Assembly (NCBI RefSeq): GCF_000380645.1
Contig: NZ_AQXZ01000018.1
Coordinates: forward strand, 62,001 to 126,000
Length of the DNA: 64,000 nt
From: Smaragdicoccus niigatensis DSM 44881 = NBRC 103563
GTDB lineage: Bacteria; Actinomycetota; Actinomycetes; Mycobacteriales; Mycobacteriaceae
Direction of reading: 5' to 3'
Shown here in pieces: positions 37,467 through 46,263 of this stretch. A program made the position numbers and the translations under genes. The notes under the pieces were generated by a model. The model was not told the origin of the DNA. It ran no database searches and worked only from the letters and a program-made list of their open reading frames with translations. Position 1 is the first letter of the stretch. Each line of letters opens with the position of its first letter.

Positions 37467-38682
37467 ACTGGATGAACTGATTGGCTGGCTTCGGGGACGG
37501 AGTCAGGATGTGGACGAAGCGACGCGGATCGACCGGACCGCTCTGTACGAACGGGTGAAGAACGCGCTCTCGGCAGCTCAGGCGGTGGAGGCTGCCGCGT
37601 TGGATGCGTCGGTGCGGGTGCGGCATGCGGCTCGCGGGATGCGTCAGGAGAAACAAGGCCAGGGCGTGGGGTTGGAGATCGCGCTCGCGCGCCGGGAGTC
37701 GCCGCGGCGCGGGAACATCCATCTCGGGCTCGGAAAGGCGTTGGTTTCGGAGATGCCGCACACCCTGGAGCGAATGCGCGAGGGTGTGTTGACCGAGTAT
37801 CGGGCCACGATCCTCGTTCGCGAGACGGGATACCTCACGCGGGAAGAACGGGCGCAGATCGATCGCCTGGTCTGTGGTGACGCTGCGACGTTCGAGGGGT
37901 GGAGCGACACGCAGTTCGAACGGGAGGTCAAGCGACACGCGTACACGCTCGCTCCCGAAGCGGTGGTCAAAAGGCATGCCCGGGCGGTGAGCGAGCGGCA
38001 CGTCAGCGTGCGGCCCGCGCCGGATGCGATGGCGTACGTGACGGCGCTGGTGCCGATGCCACAAGCGGTGACGGTCAAGGCCTGCCTGAAGCGTGATGCC
38101 GACGCGGTCAAAGCGACCGGGGATGAGCGCACGCATGATCAGATCGAGGCGGACCGGTTCGTCGAGCTCCTCACCGGCTTGGGCAGTGCGAACGAGGTGC
38201 CGGTGACGGTGAACCTGGTGATGACCGATGTCGCGTTGCTCGGCGGTGACTGTGAGCCGGCGCAAGCGGTCGGGTTGGGGCCGATTCCGTCGTCGATCGC
38301 GCGGCGGTGGGTCAAGACGGGTCTGGCATGGATCCGTCGGCTTTACATCCGACCCAAGACCGGGGAACTGGTGGGGATGGAATCCCGCCGACGGTTCTTC
38401 CCGGCCAAGCTCAAACAGTTCCTTGACATCCGCGACGATGTGTGTCGCACGCCGTATTGCGGCGCTCCGATCCGGCATCACGATCACATCCTCGGCCGTC
38501 AGCACGGAGGGGCGACCAGCAGTGTGAACGGGGCGGGGGTGTGCGAGGGCTGCAACTACACCGTCGAAGCGCCGGGCTTTACGGCCAAGCCCGTCGACGG
38601 CGAACGCCACGCCTATGAACTTCGCACCCCGACCGGCCACCGGTACGTGTCGATCGCCCCGAAGGCGACCGGTGCCGCGTAG
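37459..38682 (+). CDS. DUF222 (13E12-repeat) HNH endonuclease-like protein
   Basis: Protein of 407 residues. An N-terminal DUF222 helical domain (about 1-290) is followed by a C-terminal HNH nuclease module: CRTPYCGAPIRHHDHI, then GVCEGCNYTVEAPG. The Cys pairs fit the zinc-stabilised HNH type and the catalytic His cluster is present. The family is abundant in actinobacteria, includes the REP13E12 proteins of M. tuberculosis and is often associated with mobile DNA and the SOS response. It overlaps the preceding membrane-protein gene by four bases but carries its own LexA-like box at the start codon, so it is probably expressed independently of the amine operon. It ends one base from the convergent PucR gene. 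Confidence 0.88.
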   Translation: MIELDELIGWLRGRSQDVDEATRIDRTALYERVKNALSAAQAVEAAALDASVRVRHAARGMRQEKQGQGVGLEIALARRESPRRGNIHLGLGKALVSEMPHTLERMREGVLTEYRATILVRETGYLTREERAQIDRLVCGDAATFEGWSDTQFEREVKRHAYTLAPEAVVKRHARAVSERHVSVRPAPDAMAYVTALVPMPQAVTVKACLKRDADAVKATGDERTHDQIEADRFVELLTGLGSANEVPVTVNLVMTDVALLGGDCEPAQAVGLGPIPSSIARRWVKTGLAWIRRLYIRPKTGELVGMESRRRFFPAKLKQFLDIRDDVCRTPYCGAPIRHHDHILGRQHGGATSSVNGAGVCEGCNYTVEAPGFTAKPVDGERHAYELRTPTGHRYVSIAPKATGAA

Positions 38683-38683
38683 C

Positions 38684-40183
38684 TCAGCTGCTGCTCGCCA
38701 AGATCGCCAGCAGGAGTTCGGCGCGTACGCGCGCGATGTCGAGGTCGACGCCGAGCACGTCCTGCGCGAGTTCGACGCGCTTGCGGAGCGTGTGCCGGTG
38801 GACGCTGGCTGCTGCCGCGGCCGCTTCCCAATGTCCGTTGCTCTCGAGGAATGCGCGGAGCGCGGGAAGGAGTTCCGACCCGTTCTCGTCGTCGTACAGC
38901 CGCAGCGCGGTCAGTAGGGTGTCCGCGACCGCGTTGAGGACGTCACGACTCGCCTTGTTGGACAACAGCGCACTTCCGACGAGGCTCGTGAATTCGAGCA
39001 CTTCGCCGCCCATTTCGGCGGACGAGGCCGCGAGATTCGCGTTGTCGACCGCGGTTTGCAGGCGGGACGTCCGGTGGGCGGCGCTCATGCCGGCCCGCAG
39101 TGTTCGGCGATCGATCCGCGAAATGGCCGAGTCCACAATCGATTCGCCCTCCGCGGCAGGCAACACCACGGTCAGTCGCGAGCCACTGAGATACCGGAAC
39201 ACCGGGAATCCGGCCTTCGCCGTCGCACGTTCGATGGCGGCGGCCGCCCGTTCGACGGCACGCTCATCGCCGGTGACGACGAGCGCCCGGATTTCGCCGC
39301 GACTATCCGCGGCGCCGGGCATGAGTTGGCGCGCCTGCGTCAGGTCGACTCGCTCCCCGAGCAGCAGCGCGAGCGCCTGCGCGTTGAGGTCACGTTGGGT
39401 GTTGCGAAGCCGGTTCGGCAACGTGAGGTCGAGTGCCAGTAGAGAGTTCGCGTGACCGAGGAGGACCTGGTCGATATTGCCGAGTGGCGCCCCGACGACA
39501 ACCAAGTGACCGCGAACTCGACGGCCGACCTGGATCTGCTGATGGGTGACCGTCAGATTGCCAAGGCTTGCCGAGCCCGCAGCTGCGCGAAGCGACATAG
39601 CGCCGACGACCGCGGACGCGAACTCCGGGTCGATGACGCGTGGATGGCTGTCGATCACCGCGCCGCCGTTGTCGAGCAGCAGGACGGTCGACTCGAGCGA
39701 TTGTCCTAGCTCGGCGAGGATCGCGTGGGCGCCCTCGGTCAAGACCGCGCGCGTCATGCGGGGTTGCGCGCGCGAAGCCCGCAGGACCGCACCGTATTGA
39801 AGCTCGGCTATCCGGGTCGAGACGCGTTCCACGACGGCGGCGAAGGGGATCTGGCGCGGGACTTCGATGAGCGGAAGGTCGAGCTCGTCAGCCACCGTGA
39901 TTAGATCGGCCGGTACTTCGTCGTAGGTCACCCCTGCGCCGAATCCGACCCCCGCGACGTGACTGTCGTTGAGGCGGCGCAAGTATGCGCGCTTTCCCTC
40001 GGCCGTGTCGGGGAGCTGGATTCCGGTGGTCAGGACGAGTTCCCCACCCGAGAGCCACTCATTCGGGTCCATCAGCTCGGTCACGAGCGCGAGCCGGGTC
40101 TCGCGCGCGACCCCGCCGCGTCCGCCGACCAAGCGTAGCCGCAGATCAGGCTGAGCCAAGACCCACGTCAACGCCACATTCAT
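38684..40183 (-). CDS. PucR-family transcriptional regulator (GabR-like candidate)
   Basis: Regulator of 499 residues. The N-terminal PucR domain (about 10-125) is LTWVLAQPDLRLRLVGG... to LPDTAEGKRAYLRRL. A central GGDEF-like domain spans about 270-390. The C-terminal helix-turn-helix is ESNGHWEAAAAAASVHRHTLRKRV. The start is ATG 40183 after GGCGGA; the longer frame lacks family similarity. PucR-type GabR controls the gabTDP genes of Corynebacterium glutamicum, and this gene sits in the GABA part of the island, so control of the permease/gabT divergent promoter is a reasonable guess. A hairpin separates it from the hydrolase gene upstream. Confidence 0.88.
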   Translation of the reverse strand: MNVALTWVLAQPDLRLRLVGGRGGVARETRLALVTELMDPNEWLSGGELVLTTGIQLPDTAEGKRAYLRRLNDSHVAGVGFGAGVTYDEVPADLITVADELDLPLIEVPRQIPFAAVVERVSTRIAELQYGAVLRASRAQPRMTRAVLTEGAHAILAELGQSLESTVLLLDNGGAVIDSHPRVIDPEFASAVVGAMSLRAAAGSASLGNLTVTHQQIQVGRRVRGHLVVVGAPLGNIDQVLLGHANSLLALDLTLPNRLRNTQRDLNAQALALLLGERVDLTQARQLMPGAADSRGEIRALVVTGDERAVERAAAAIERATAKAGFPVFRYLSGSRLTVVLPAAEGESIVDSAISRIDRRTLRAGMSAAHRTSRLQTAVDNANLAASSAEMGGEVLEFTSLVGSALLSNKASRDVLNAVADTLLTALRLYDDENGSELLPALRAFLESNGHWEAAAAAASVHRHTLRKRVELAQDVLGVDLDIARVRAELLLAILASSS

Positions 40184-40202
40184 TCCGCCAACGATAGACG
40201 AA

Positions 40203-40233
40203 TTGGCGTCTGGTCGAGTGCGCCAGACGCCAA
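40203..40233 (-). terminator. Hairpin between the NylB-like and PucR genes
   Basis: A perfect 11-bp inverted repeat (TTGGCGTCTGG at 40203-40213 with its complement at 40223-40233) and a nine-base loop. It sits six bases beyond the hydrolase stop and 20 before the PucR ATG on the minus strand. It probably attenuates read-through into pucR. Confidence 0.65.
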
Positions 40234-40238
40234 CTTGT

Positions 40239-41411
40239 CTATGCGACGGCGGCCGCGATCGCGTCAAAGGCGCGGACGGTCGAGAACAGCATCTGAGCGT
40301 TCTGCGGTAGCGGCCAGCTCGACAACTTCGCCGCGACGACGTCCGCGCTGCGGTTGACGTAGATCATCTGACCGTGAATTCCCAGGCAGAGCAACACATT
40401 GTTGCCCTCATACGGGAGCCACACCTGGTTGCGATACATCCCACCCGGCATTCGCAGGTCGTCGGGGCTGTTCGCGAATGCGGCGCGCGAGTCAGGAGCT
40501 CCCGACAAAGTGTCCGCAATCCACGACTCCGGAACGACCTTCTCGCCGGTCAGCGACACGCCTTCGTTGAGATACAGAGATCCGAAGCGGACGAGATCGG
40601 ACAGGCAGGCATTGATCCCGCCGTCGAACATGCCGGCACCGACGGAATCGACGCTGATCGACGCGTCGTATCGGGCCCCGATTCTGCTCCACACCAGTTC
40701 CGACATCAGTTCCGGCATGCGCTTGCCGGATACGGCTTCGCACACCCAGCCGAGCACATCGGTCTCGCATGAGCGGTACTCGAACGCGCCGCCGTGCGGC
40801 GACTTCTGCTGCAGCGTCGTCAGGAAGTCGTACATGGTGTTCGGCAGGTCGGGAACTGTGCGCGGCGCCCAGCCGATGGCCTGCTCGATCAACCGGACTT
40901 CAGCGAGGGGATCGAGGTAGTTCTCCGAGAACTTGATGCCCGACCGCATATCCAGCAAGTGGCGTACGGTCGCGCCGTGGTAACCCGAAACCGCCAGTGC
41001 AGGAACGTAGCTCGTGACGAGCGCGTCTGGGTCCACGCCCAGCGCGCCGACGACCATCGCGACCAGCGACTTGCTCACCGACATCAACAGGTGCTGCGTG
41101 CCGGGGGTCATGCCGCCGTAGTAGGCCTCCGACAGGATGTCGCCGCGATGCGACACGATCCACCCGTCGGTCGCCGTTGTGCCCATGATTTGCCCAACCG
41201 TCGTCCGCTTGTCATCGGGCAGCTTCACCTCGAGATCCGAAATCCCCGCCGGTCGTGGGGGCAGGGTCGCAATAGCGCCCGTGCCACGTGAGATGAGGGA
41301 AGTCGGCAGGAAGTCCGCGACGTGCTGGAACGTCCAGTGCAAGTTCGCCGACGACTGCCAGTTGTCGAGTGTCACGGCCGACAGAACCCGGCCCGGGTCA
41401 CCACCGATCAT
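40239..41411 (-). CDS. 6-aminohexanoate-dimer hydrolase (NylB)-like serine hydrolase
   Basis: Beta-lactamase/DD-peptidase-fold hydrolase of 390 residues that matches NylB/NylB' of Paenarthrobacter along its length by eye. Catalytic Ser111 and Lys114 lie in LLMSVSKSL (SxxK). Tyr165 in NYLDPLAEV and Tyr212 in FEYRSCETDVL match NylB Tyr170 and Tyr215. GIHGQMIYVNRSADVVAAKLSSWP matches the NylB C-terminus. NylB cleaves omega-amide bonds of linear 6-aminohexanoate oligomers; a close natural relative could be an amide of GABA or another omega-amino acid. ATG 41411, with an AAAGGAGA site, is preferred over the in-frame ATG at 41450, which falls on the previous gene's stop. No signal peptide, so cytosolic. 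Confidence 0.82.
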   Translation of the reverse strand: MIGGDPGRVLSAVTLDNWQSSANLHWTFQHVADFLPTSLISRGTGAIATLPPRPAGISDLEVKLPDDKRTTVGQIMGTTATDGWIVSHRGDILSEAYYGGMTPGTQHLLMSVSKSLVAMVVGALGVDPDALVTSYVPALAVSGYHGATVRHLLDMRSGIKFSENYLDPLAEVRLIEQAIGWAPRTVPDLPNTMYDFLTTLQQKSPHGGAFEYRSCETDVLGWVCEAVSGKRMPELMSELVWSRIGARYDASISVDSVGAGMFDGGINACLSDLVRFGSLYLNEGVSLTGEKVVPESWIADTLSGAPDSRAAFANSPDDLRMPGGMYRNQVWLPYEGNNVLLCLGIHGQMIYVNRSADVVAAKLSSWPLPQNAQMLFSTVRAFDAIAAAVA

Positions 41412-41449
41412 GGCTGAATCTCCTTTGATAGCCAGTTGTCCGGATTCCA

Positions 41450-43051
41450 CTAGACGGACCGAATCCCCTCATAGACAGGCGCATCAACCATCGGAGCAGC
41501 CAGCGGCGTACCGCTGTACTGCGCCCGAAACGAGTCGATGAAGTGCTTGGCCCGAATCGTCAGCGCCGAGCCACCATGGGCCCGCTCGCGCTGCAGCCTG
41601 CCCTTCGTGATCAAGATGCCGAGGTCGGCGCCCTTCCACCGGTAGTCGCCGGTGGCATAGATGCGCAGGAAGAACGCCTCGCTCTCGTCCTGGAGCTGGT
41701 GCCAGTCCAGGGCGGACCGGCGGAAGATGAGGTTTCCGCGGTCGTCGAGCGAGTAGTGACCGGTCTTCGGAGTCGCCTCGAGCAGTTCGACGACGTCGTT
41801 CGTCTCCTTGATGATCATCTGCGACCAGGTGTCCGCCGCGGCGAGCGTCTCCCAACGCTCGTTGATGTCGTCGACGTCGATGTCGAAGTCGACGCCCATG
41901 AACTCGAGCAGGTGGAAGAGGAACAGCGGCACGTCGGCATAGGCGCCGGCGGTCACGTTCGTGATCGACGTGGCACCGCTGATGCGCGGGTTGAGCTCAC
42001 CGAGGTACACCTCCTCGGTGTCGGTATCGATGAGAACGTCGACCTCGAAGAAGCCCTTGTAGCCTTCCTTGCCGAGGCGGTCACCGAGCTTGCGGACCAG
42101 TTCCGCAGCCTTTTCGCGGCGCTCGGGCGTGAGGACGTCAGGGTGCATCTCGTTGCCGCACCAGCCGCCCTTGTACGGCGTCAGTTCCCGGTAACCGGTC
42201 AGTTCCGTCATGAACGGGCCGACGATCGTGCCGCAGCGGGTGATCACCGCCTCGACCGCGACGGGGTAGTTGTTGATGCGGCGCATGACCTTCACGTCTT
42301 CGCCGACGATGTCGCCGGCGTACTTGCGCCAGTCGGCTTCGGACGAGATGAAGAACGTCGTCTTGCCCGAGTCGCCGTATGGCGTCTGGACCACGAGTTC
42401 GTCGCCCAGGCCGGCCTTTTCGGCAGCCGCGCGGAGCTCTTCCCACGAGTCGACGGTTGTGAGGATGTTCGGGACGCTCGGTGACCCCGCTTCGTCGCCC
42501 AGCTTCGTGGTGACGATCTTCGAGTCGAGGTGCTCGCGCAGTTCGGCCGTCGGGAGGATCAGGTCGTAGCCGAGTTCGGCGCAGATCGACTCGGTCTCGG
42601 CGTTGAAGAACACCATCGCAACCTTCGGACGCACGCCCCGCGGAGTGTCGCGCTCGATGTAGGCGCGGGTCTCCGGGTGCCGGAGCAGCCAGTTGTTGAT
42701 GTCCTCGCCAGAGCCGAACTCCTCGTACGGCTTGAACTTCGGCGTGAAGACGCGCGGATGAGCGCCGTCCCAGGCGTCGTAGTAGGCGATGTAGCTGAAC
42801 TTCCGGACCCAGCGGTCGAGGCCGAGCAGGTTGAACGGCGTCGCGCCGACGAAGTAGATCGGCACGTCGTTCGTGCGGAAGAAGTGGCGGACTTCGGAGA
42901 CGTTCCGAAGGACGCGCCGCTTCGGTGCTGTCGGCACGGTGGCCGAGGCGAACGCGGCGTCCGTACCGACACTCACCTCGACGCGCTGGGCGGCCTCGCG
43001 CTTGACCGTGGTGCGCGGCTTGGCGGGTGGACGGGTGACGGACTTAGGCAT
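41450..43051 (-). CDS. ATP-grasp enzyme of unknown substrate (biotin-carboxylase-like)
   Basis: Protein of 533 residues. After a basic, proline-rich N-terminus (1-45) comes an N-terminal Rossmann-like domain (residues 60-190) with PIYFVGATPFNLLGLDRWVRK. The ATP-grasp fold spans about 180-390, with the glycine loop TPYGDSGKTTFF (223-234) and metal-binding acidic/Asn residues in GELNPRISGATS (351-362). Databases tend to call such proteins biotin carboxylase, but there is no biotin domain and no partner carboxyltransferase. ATP-grasp enzymes most often ligate a carboxylate to an amine. It is 38 bases upstream of the NylB-like hydrolase on the same strand. ATG follows a strong GGAGG site. Confidence 0.8.
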   Translation of the reverse strand: MPKSVTRPPAKPRTTVKREAAQRVEVSVGTDAAFASATVPTAPKRRVLRNVSEVRHFFRTNDVPIYFVGATPFNLLGLDRWVRKFSYIAYYDAWDGAHPRVFTPKFKPYEEFGSGEDINNWLLRHPETRAYIERDTPRGVRPKVAMVFFNAETESICAELGYDLILPTAELREHLDSKIVTTKLGDEAGSPSVPNILTTVDSWEELRAAAEKAGLGDELVVQTPYGDSGKTTFFISSEADWRKYAGDIVGEDVKVMRRINNYPVAVEAVITRCGTIVGPFMTELTGYRELTPYKGGWCGNEMHPDVLTPERREKAAELVRKLGDRLGKEGYKGFFEVDVLIDTDTEEVYLGELNPRISGATSITNVTAGAYADVPLFLFHLLEFMGVDFDIDVDDINERWETLAAADTWSQMIIKETNDVVELLEATPKTGHYSLDDRGNLIFRRSALDWHQLQDESEAFFLRIYATGDYRWKGADLGILITKGRLQRERAHGGSALTIRAKHFIDSFRAQYSGTPLAAPMVDAPVYEGIRSV

Positions 43052-43107
43052 TGTGTGCCTCCTTCAGGGTCAGTGCTTGGTGCGGCACTTACGATTTTGG
43101 GTGAGCG

Positions 43108-43132
43108 GGCGACGGAAAGGGGTCGCCTTTTT
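43108..43132 (+). terminator. Canonical plus-strand terminator in the permease/ATP-grasp gap
   Basis: GGCGAC, an eight-base loop, GTCGCC and then TTTTT, a textbook intrinsic terminator reading on the plus strand, although the flanking genes are on the minus strand. It could stop antisense transcription into the permease; on the minus strand it is a hairpin in the ATP-grasp leader. Confidence 0.5.
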
Positions 43133-43197
43133 GTCGAATCTGATCGAGTGTGTTCGACAGGATGGCGCGCCCGAAAATGGCCGCGACCAAGGACGCA

Positions 43198-43227
43198 GCT
43201 GCTCCCGGACCAACGTCCGGCAGCAGC
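43198..43227 (-). terminator. Hairpin after the GABA-type permease
   Basis: A 12-bp stem with one mismatch (GCTGCT-C-CCGGAC, CAAC loop, GTCCGG-C-AGCAGC) starts 15 bases after the permease stop. No U-tract. Likely partial terminator or processing site before the ATP-grasp gene. Confidence 0.55.
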
Positions 43228-43242
43228 CGCATCAGTGAAGGG

Positions 43243-44697
43243 TCAGACGGTTGTTCGGGTCGCGTCGACGCGTGCGACGCTCTTGCGCGCCAGCGGCCAG
43301 AACAGCGCGAGAACGACAACAGAGACGAGGCTCGTCCAGACCTGCGTTCGGCTGGATTCGTCGCCGAGCAACATGACGATGACGATGCCGACGACCGCGG
43401 AGATCGTCAGGACGGCGAGCCAGGGATGGAGCCACATCTTGAGCTTGAGGTGGGACTGCTCCTCGGGCGTCATCTTCTGCCGGGTGCGCATCTGCGTCAG
43501 GGCGATGAACGCGTAGACGAACAGAGCCACCAGGCCGGCCGAGTTCATGATGAAGTCGAAGACTCCGGAATTCGGTGCGACGAAATTGACGAACACCGCG
43601 GCGTAAGCGCCGAGCGTGGAGGCCACGACGGCGACGACCGGAACACCGCGGTGTTTCTTGGCCACGATCTTGGGGGCGAAGCCGTCATCGGCGAGTGCGG
43701 AGAACATACGAGCGGCCGAGTAGAGCCCCGAGTTCAATACCGAGCACACTGCGGTGAGGATGACCGCCGTCATGATCGTTTGAGCCGCCGGGATTCCGAA
43801 CATGCCGAAGATGTAGGCGAACGGCGCGTGTTCCTTGGGGTCGGGCAGTTGGTTCCACGGCACGACGATGACCATGATGGTGACGGCGCCGACGAAGAAC
43901 AGCAGGATTCGCCAGATGACGGTGCTCGCAGCCTGCCGCACGCCCTTCGAAGGGTTCTCCGATTCCGCGGCCGCCATGACGGCGATCTCGGTTCCGAAGT
44001 AGGAGAAGATCACGAGTGCGACGCCGCTGATGATGGGCCAGATGCCGTGCGGGGCGAATCCGCCGTGTTGCCAGAGGTTGGGGATCGAGAAAGTCGAACC
44101 GCTCCAGAGACCGGTGGCGAAGAGGATGCCGATACCCAGAAACACGATGATCGCGAGGACTTTGACGCTCGCGAGCCAGAATTCGACCTCACCGAAGGAA
44201 CGAACCGAGATCAGGTTCGAGGCGGTGAACAGCAGGATCAGGCCGACGGAGAACAGCCAGGCCGGCACACCGGACACCCACCCGTGGAGAATCGAGCCGC
44301 CGACGACGGCTTCGAAGGCGAGAACGCCGACCCAGAAGTACCAGTAGAGCCAGCCGACGAAGTAGGCCGCCCAGTTGCCGAGTCCGGTCCGGGCGTACTC
44401 CATGAATGAACCCGTGGTGGGTCGGGCAGCGGCCATTTCGCCGAGCATTCGCATGGCGAGGAACACCAGCAGTCCGCCGATGAGGTAGCAGAGAATCGCG
44501 GCCGGCCCGACCGTGCGAATGACGTTGCCGGAACCGACGAACAGACTGGCCCCGATGATTCCGCCGAGGGTGATCATCGTGACGTGGCGGGAGCGGAGCT
44601 TCTTCGGCTCTTTCTCGAGCGAATTGGGTGTGATCGGCAGTCCCGCCGATGTCTCCGGCGATATCTGTGCGTCGTAGTTCGCACGTATGAGGGACAT
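43243..44697 (-). CDS. Amino acid permease, GABA permease-like
   Basis: Twelve-helix APC-family transporter of 484 residues of the AAT type. Conserved elements are HVTMITLGGIIGASLFVGSG (first helix), AILCYLIGGLLVFLAMRMLGEMA, FSYFGTEIAVMAAAESENPSKGVRQA and NSGLYSAARMFSALADDG. GabP, proline and lysine permeases share them. Placed divergently from gabT, it is most likely the GABA importer. ATG 44697 has AGGAG upstream; the longer frame (ATG 44718) lacks one. Expression is expected to be controlled from the 225-base shared region with gabT. Confidence 0.88.
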   Translation of the reverse strand: MSLIRANYDAQISPETSAGLPITPNSLEKEPKKLRSRHVTMITLGGIIGASLFVGSGNVIRTVGPAAILCYLIGGLLVFLAMRMLGEMAAARPTTGSFMEYARTGLGNWAAYFVGWLYWYFWVGVLAFEAVVGGSILHGWVSGVPAWLFSVGLILLFTASNLISVRSFGEVEFWLASVKVLAIIVFLGIGILFATGLWSGSTFSIPNLWQHGGFAPHGIWPIISGVALVIFSYFGTEIAVMAAAESENPSKGVRQAASTVIWRILLFFVGAVTIMVIVVPWNQLPDPKEHAPFAYIFGMFGIPAAQTIMTAVILTAVCSVLNSGLYSAARMFSALADDGFAPKIVAKKHRGVPVVAVVASTLGAYAAVFVNFVAPNSGVFDFIMNSAGLVALFVYAFIALTQMRTRQKMTPEEQSHLKLKMWLHPWLAVLTISAVVGIVIVMLLGDESSRTQVWTSLVSVVVLALFWPLARKSVARVDATRTTV

Positions 44698-44767
44698 GAG
44701 GCTCCTTGTGTTGTGCACGGGAGAGATGAAACTCGCCGTGCACTCCTATGAGCCGGCGACCGCCGCC

Positions 44768-44830
44768 TGTGTTTCAGGCGACTTACCCAGTGTGTGTGAT
44801 GCGAAACACATGCGAAATAGCCATTTCGTA
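44768..44830. promoter_or_regulatory. Nested inverted repeats in the permease/gabT divergent promoter
   Basis: Two dyads. TGTGTTTC (44768-44775) and GAAACACA (44803-44810) are perfect complements 27 bases apart, about 2.6 helical turns. Immediately beside them is TGCGAAAT-AGCC-ATTTCGTA (44811-44830), symmetric except for one pair. The layout fits a bound regulator such as the nearby PucR-family protein. Confidence 0.5.
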
Positions 44831-44922
44831 GAACTTGGGCTCAAAGCTTCGCCAAAAAGGCGATCGACCCGTCCGTGTTCGGCGCCAAGACTCGGCGGTA
44901 GTCACCGAAACAAGGAGCACCG

Positions 44923-46263
44923 ATGCCCGACATCACCTACCGACTGCCGCAGGAGCGGAATCTCGTCACGTCACTTCCCGGCCCACGCTCGTCGGAGCTG
45001 GCGACGCGACGCAAGCGGGCGGTCGCGGCCGGCGTCGGCTCGTCGGCGCCGGTCTATGCCGTCGATGCCGACGGCGGCGTCATCGTGGACGTGGACGGTA
45101 ATTCGCTCATCGACCTGGGGTCGGGCATCGCGGTGACCAGCGTCGGGGCATCGAACCCGCAGGTGGCGGCAGCCGTCGCCGAACAGGCTGCGCACCTTAC
45201 GCACACCTGTTTCATGGTCACCCCGTATGAGGGATACATCGAGGTCGCCGAGCGGCTCAACCGGCTGACACCGGGCGACCACGAGAAGCGGACGGTCCTG
45301 TTCAACTCCGGCGCGGAAGCGGTGGAGAACGCGGTGAAGATCGCTCGGCTCGCGACGGGTCGCCAGGCCGTTGTGGCGTTCGACCACGCGTACCACGGTC
45401 GCACCAACCTCACGATGGCGCTGACCGCGAAGTCGATGCCCTACAAGTCGAACTTCGGACCGTTCGCGCCCGAGATCTACCGGATGCCGGCGTCCTACCC
45501 GTACCGCGACGGCCTTGACGGCAAGGTTGCTGCGGCCGAGGCGATCGATCGGATCGAGAAGCAGATCGGCGCTGGGTCTTTGGCGGCCGTGATCATCGAG
45601 CCGATCCAGGGTGAAGGCGGATTCATTGTTCCGGCTCGCGGGTTCCTGCCGGCGCTCGCCGACTGGTGCCAGGCGAACGGAGTCGTGTTCATCGCCGACG
45701 AGATCCAGACCGGTTTTGCGCGCACGGGGTCGTGGTTCGCGTCGAACGACGAGGGAATCGTCCCGGACCTGGTCACCATGGCCAAAGGCATCGCCGGCGG
45801 TATGCCCCTTGCCGCCGTGACGGGCCGCGCGGACCTGCTCGACGCGGTGCACCCCGGCGGACTCGGCGGCACCTACGGTGGAAACCCGGTCGCGTGCGCC
45901 GCGGCGATCGCTGCGCTCGACTACCTCGAGTCCGCTGACTTGGCGTCCCGCGCACGCCACATCGAAGAGATCGCGAAGCCGATGCTGCGGTCGCTCGCCG
46001 ACGAGACTGGCGTGATCGGTGATATTCGCGGCCGGGGAGCAATGCTGGCGATCGAGATCGTCAAGCCCGGCACCAACGAACCAGACGCAGTCCTCACCAA
46101 AGAGGTTGCGACTGCCGTGAACGCGGCGGGCGTCGTCATGCTGACCTGCGGCACGTACGGCAACATCATCCGGCTCCTTCCGCCGCTGGTCATCAGCGAT
46201 GAATTGCTCATCGAAGGCCTCGACGTCATCGGTTCGGTGCTCAAGGCAAAGGCAGGCAAGTGA
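44923..46263 (+). CDS. gabT: 4-aminobutyrate aminotransferase
   Basis: PLP-dependent class III aminotransferase of 446 residues. It moves the amino group of GABA to 2-oxoglutarate, yielding succinate semialdehyde and glutamate. The PLP lysine is K288 in VTMAKGIAGGMP; D259 in IADEIQTGFART binds the pyridine nitrogen; FNSGAEAVENAVKIAR and AYHGRTNLTMALT bind phosphate. Start ATG has ACAAGGAG upstream. The stop overlaps gabD by four bases. It is divergent from the permease gene. Confidence 0.95.
   Translation: MPDITYRLPQERNLVTSLPGPRSSELATRRKRAVAAGVGSSAPVYAVDADGGVIVDVDGNSLIDLGSGIAVTSVGASNPQVAAAVAEQAAHLTHTCFMVTPYEGYIEVAERLNRLTPGDHEKRTVLFNSGAEAVENAVKIARLATGRQAVVAFDHAYHGRTNLTMALTAKSMPYKSNFGPFAPEIYRMPASYPYRDGLDGKVAAAEAIDRIEKQIGAGSLAAVIIEPIQGEGGFIVPARGFLPALADWCQANGVVFIADEIQTGFARTGSWFASNDEGIVPDLVTMAKGIAGGMPLAAVTGRADLLDAVHPGGLGGTYGGNPVACAAAIAALDYLESADLASRARHIEEIAKPMLRSLADETGVIGDIRGRGAMLAIEIVKPGTNEPDAVLTKEVATAVNAAGVVMLTCGTYGNIIRLLPPLVISDELLIEGLDVIGSVLKAKAGK

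Noticed and set aside
43089-43232. Possible 47-residue small membrane protein on the minus strand between the permease and ATP-grasp genes
   Set aside because: No ribosome site, and its first codons coincide with the strong 43198-43227 hairpin that looks like the permease terminator.
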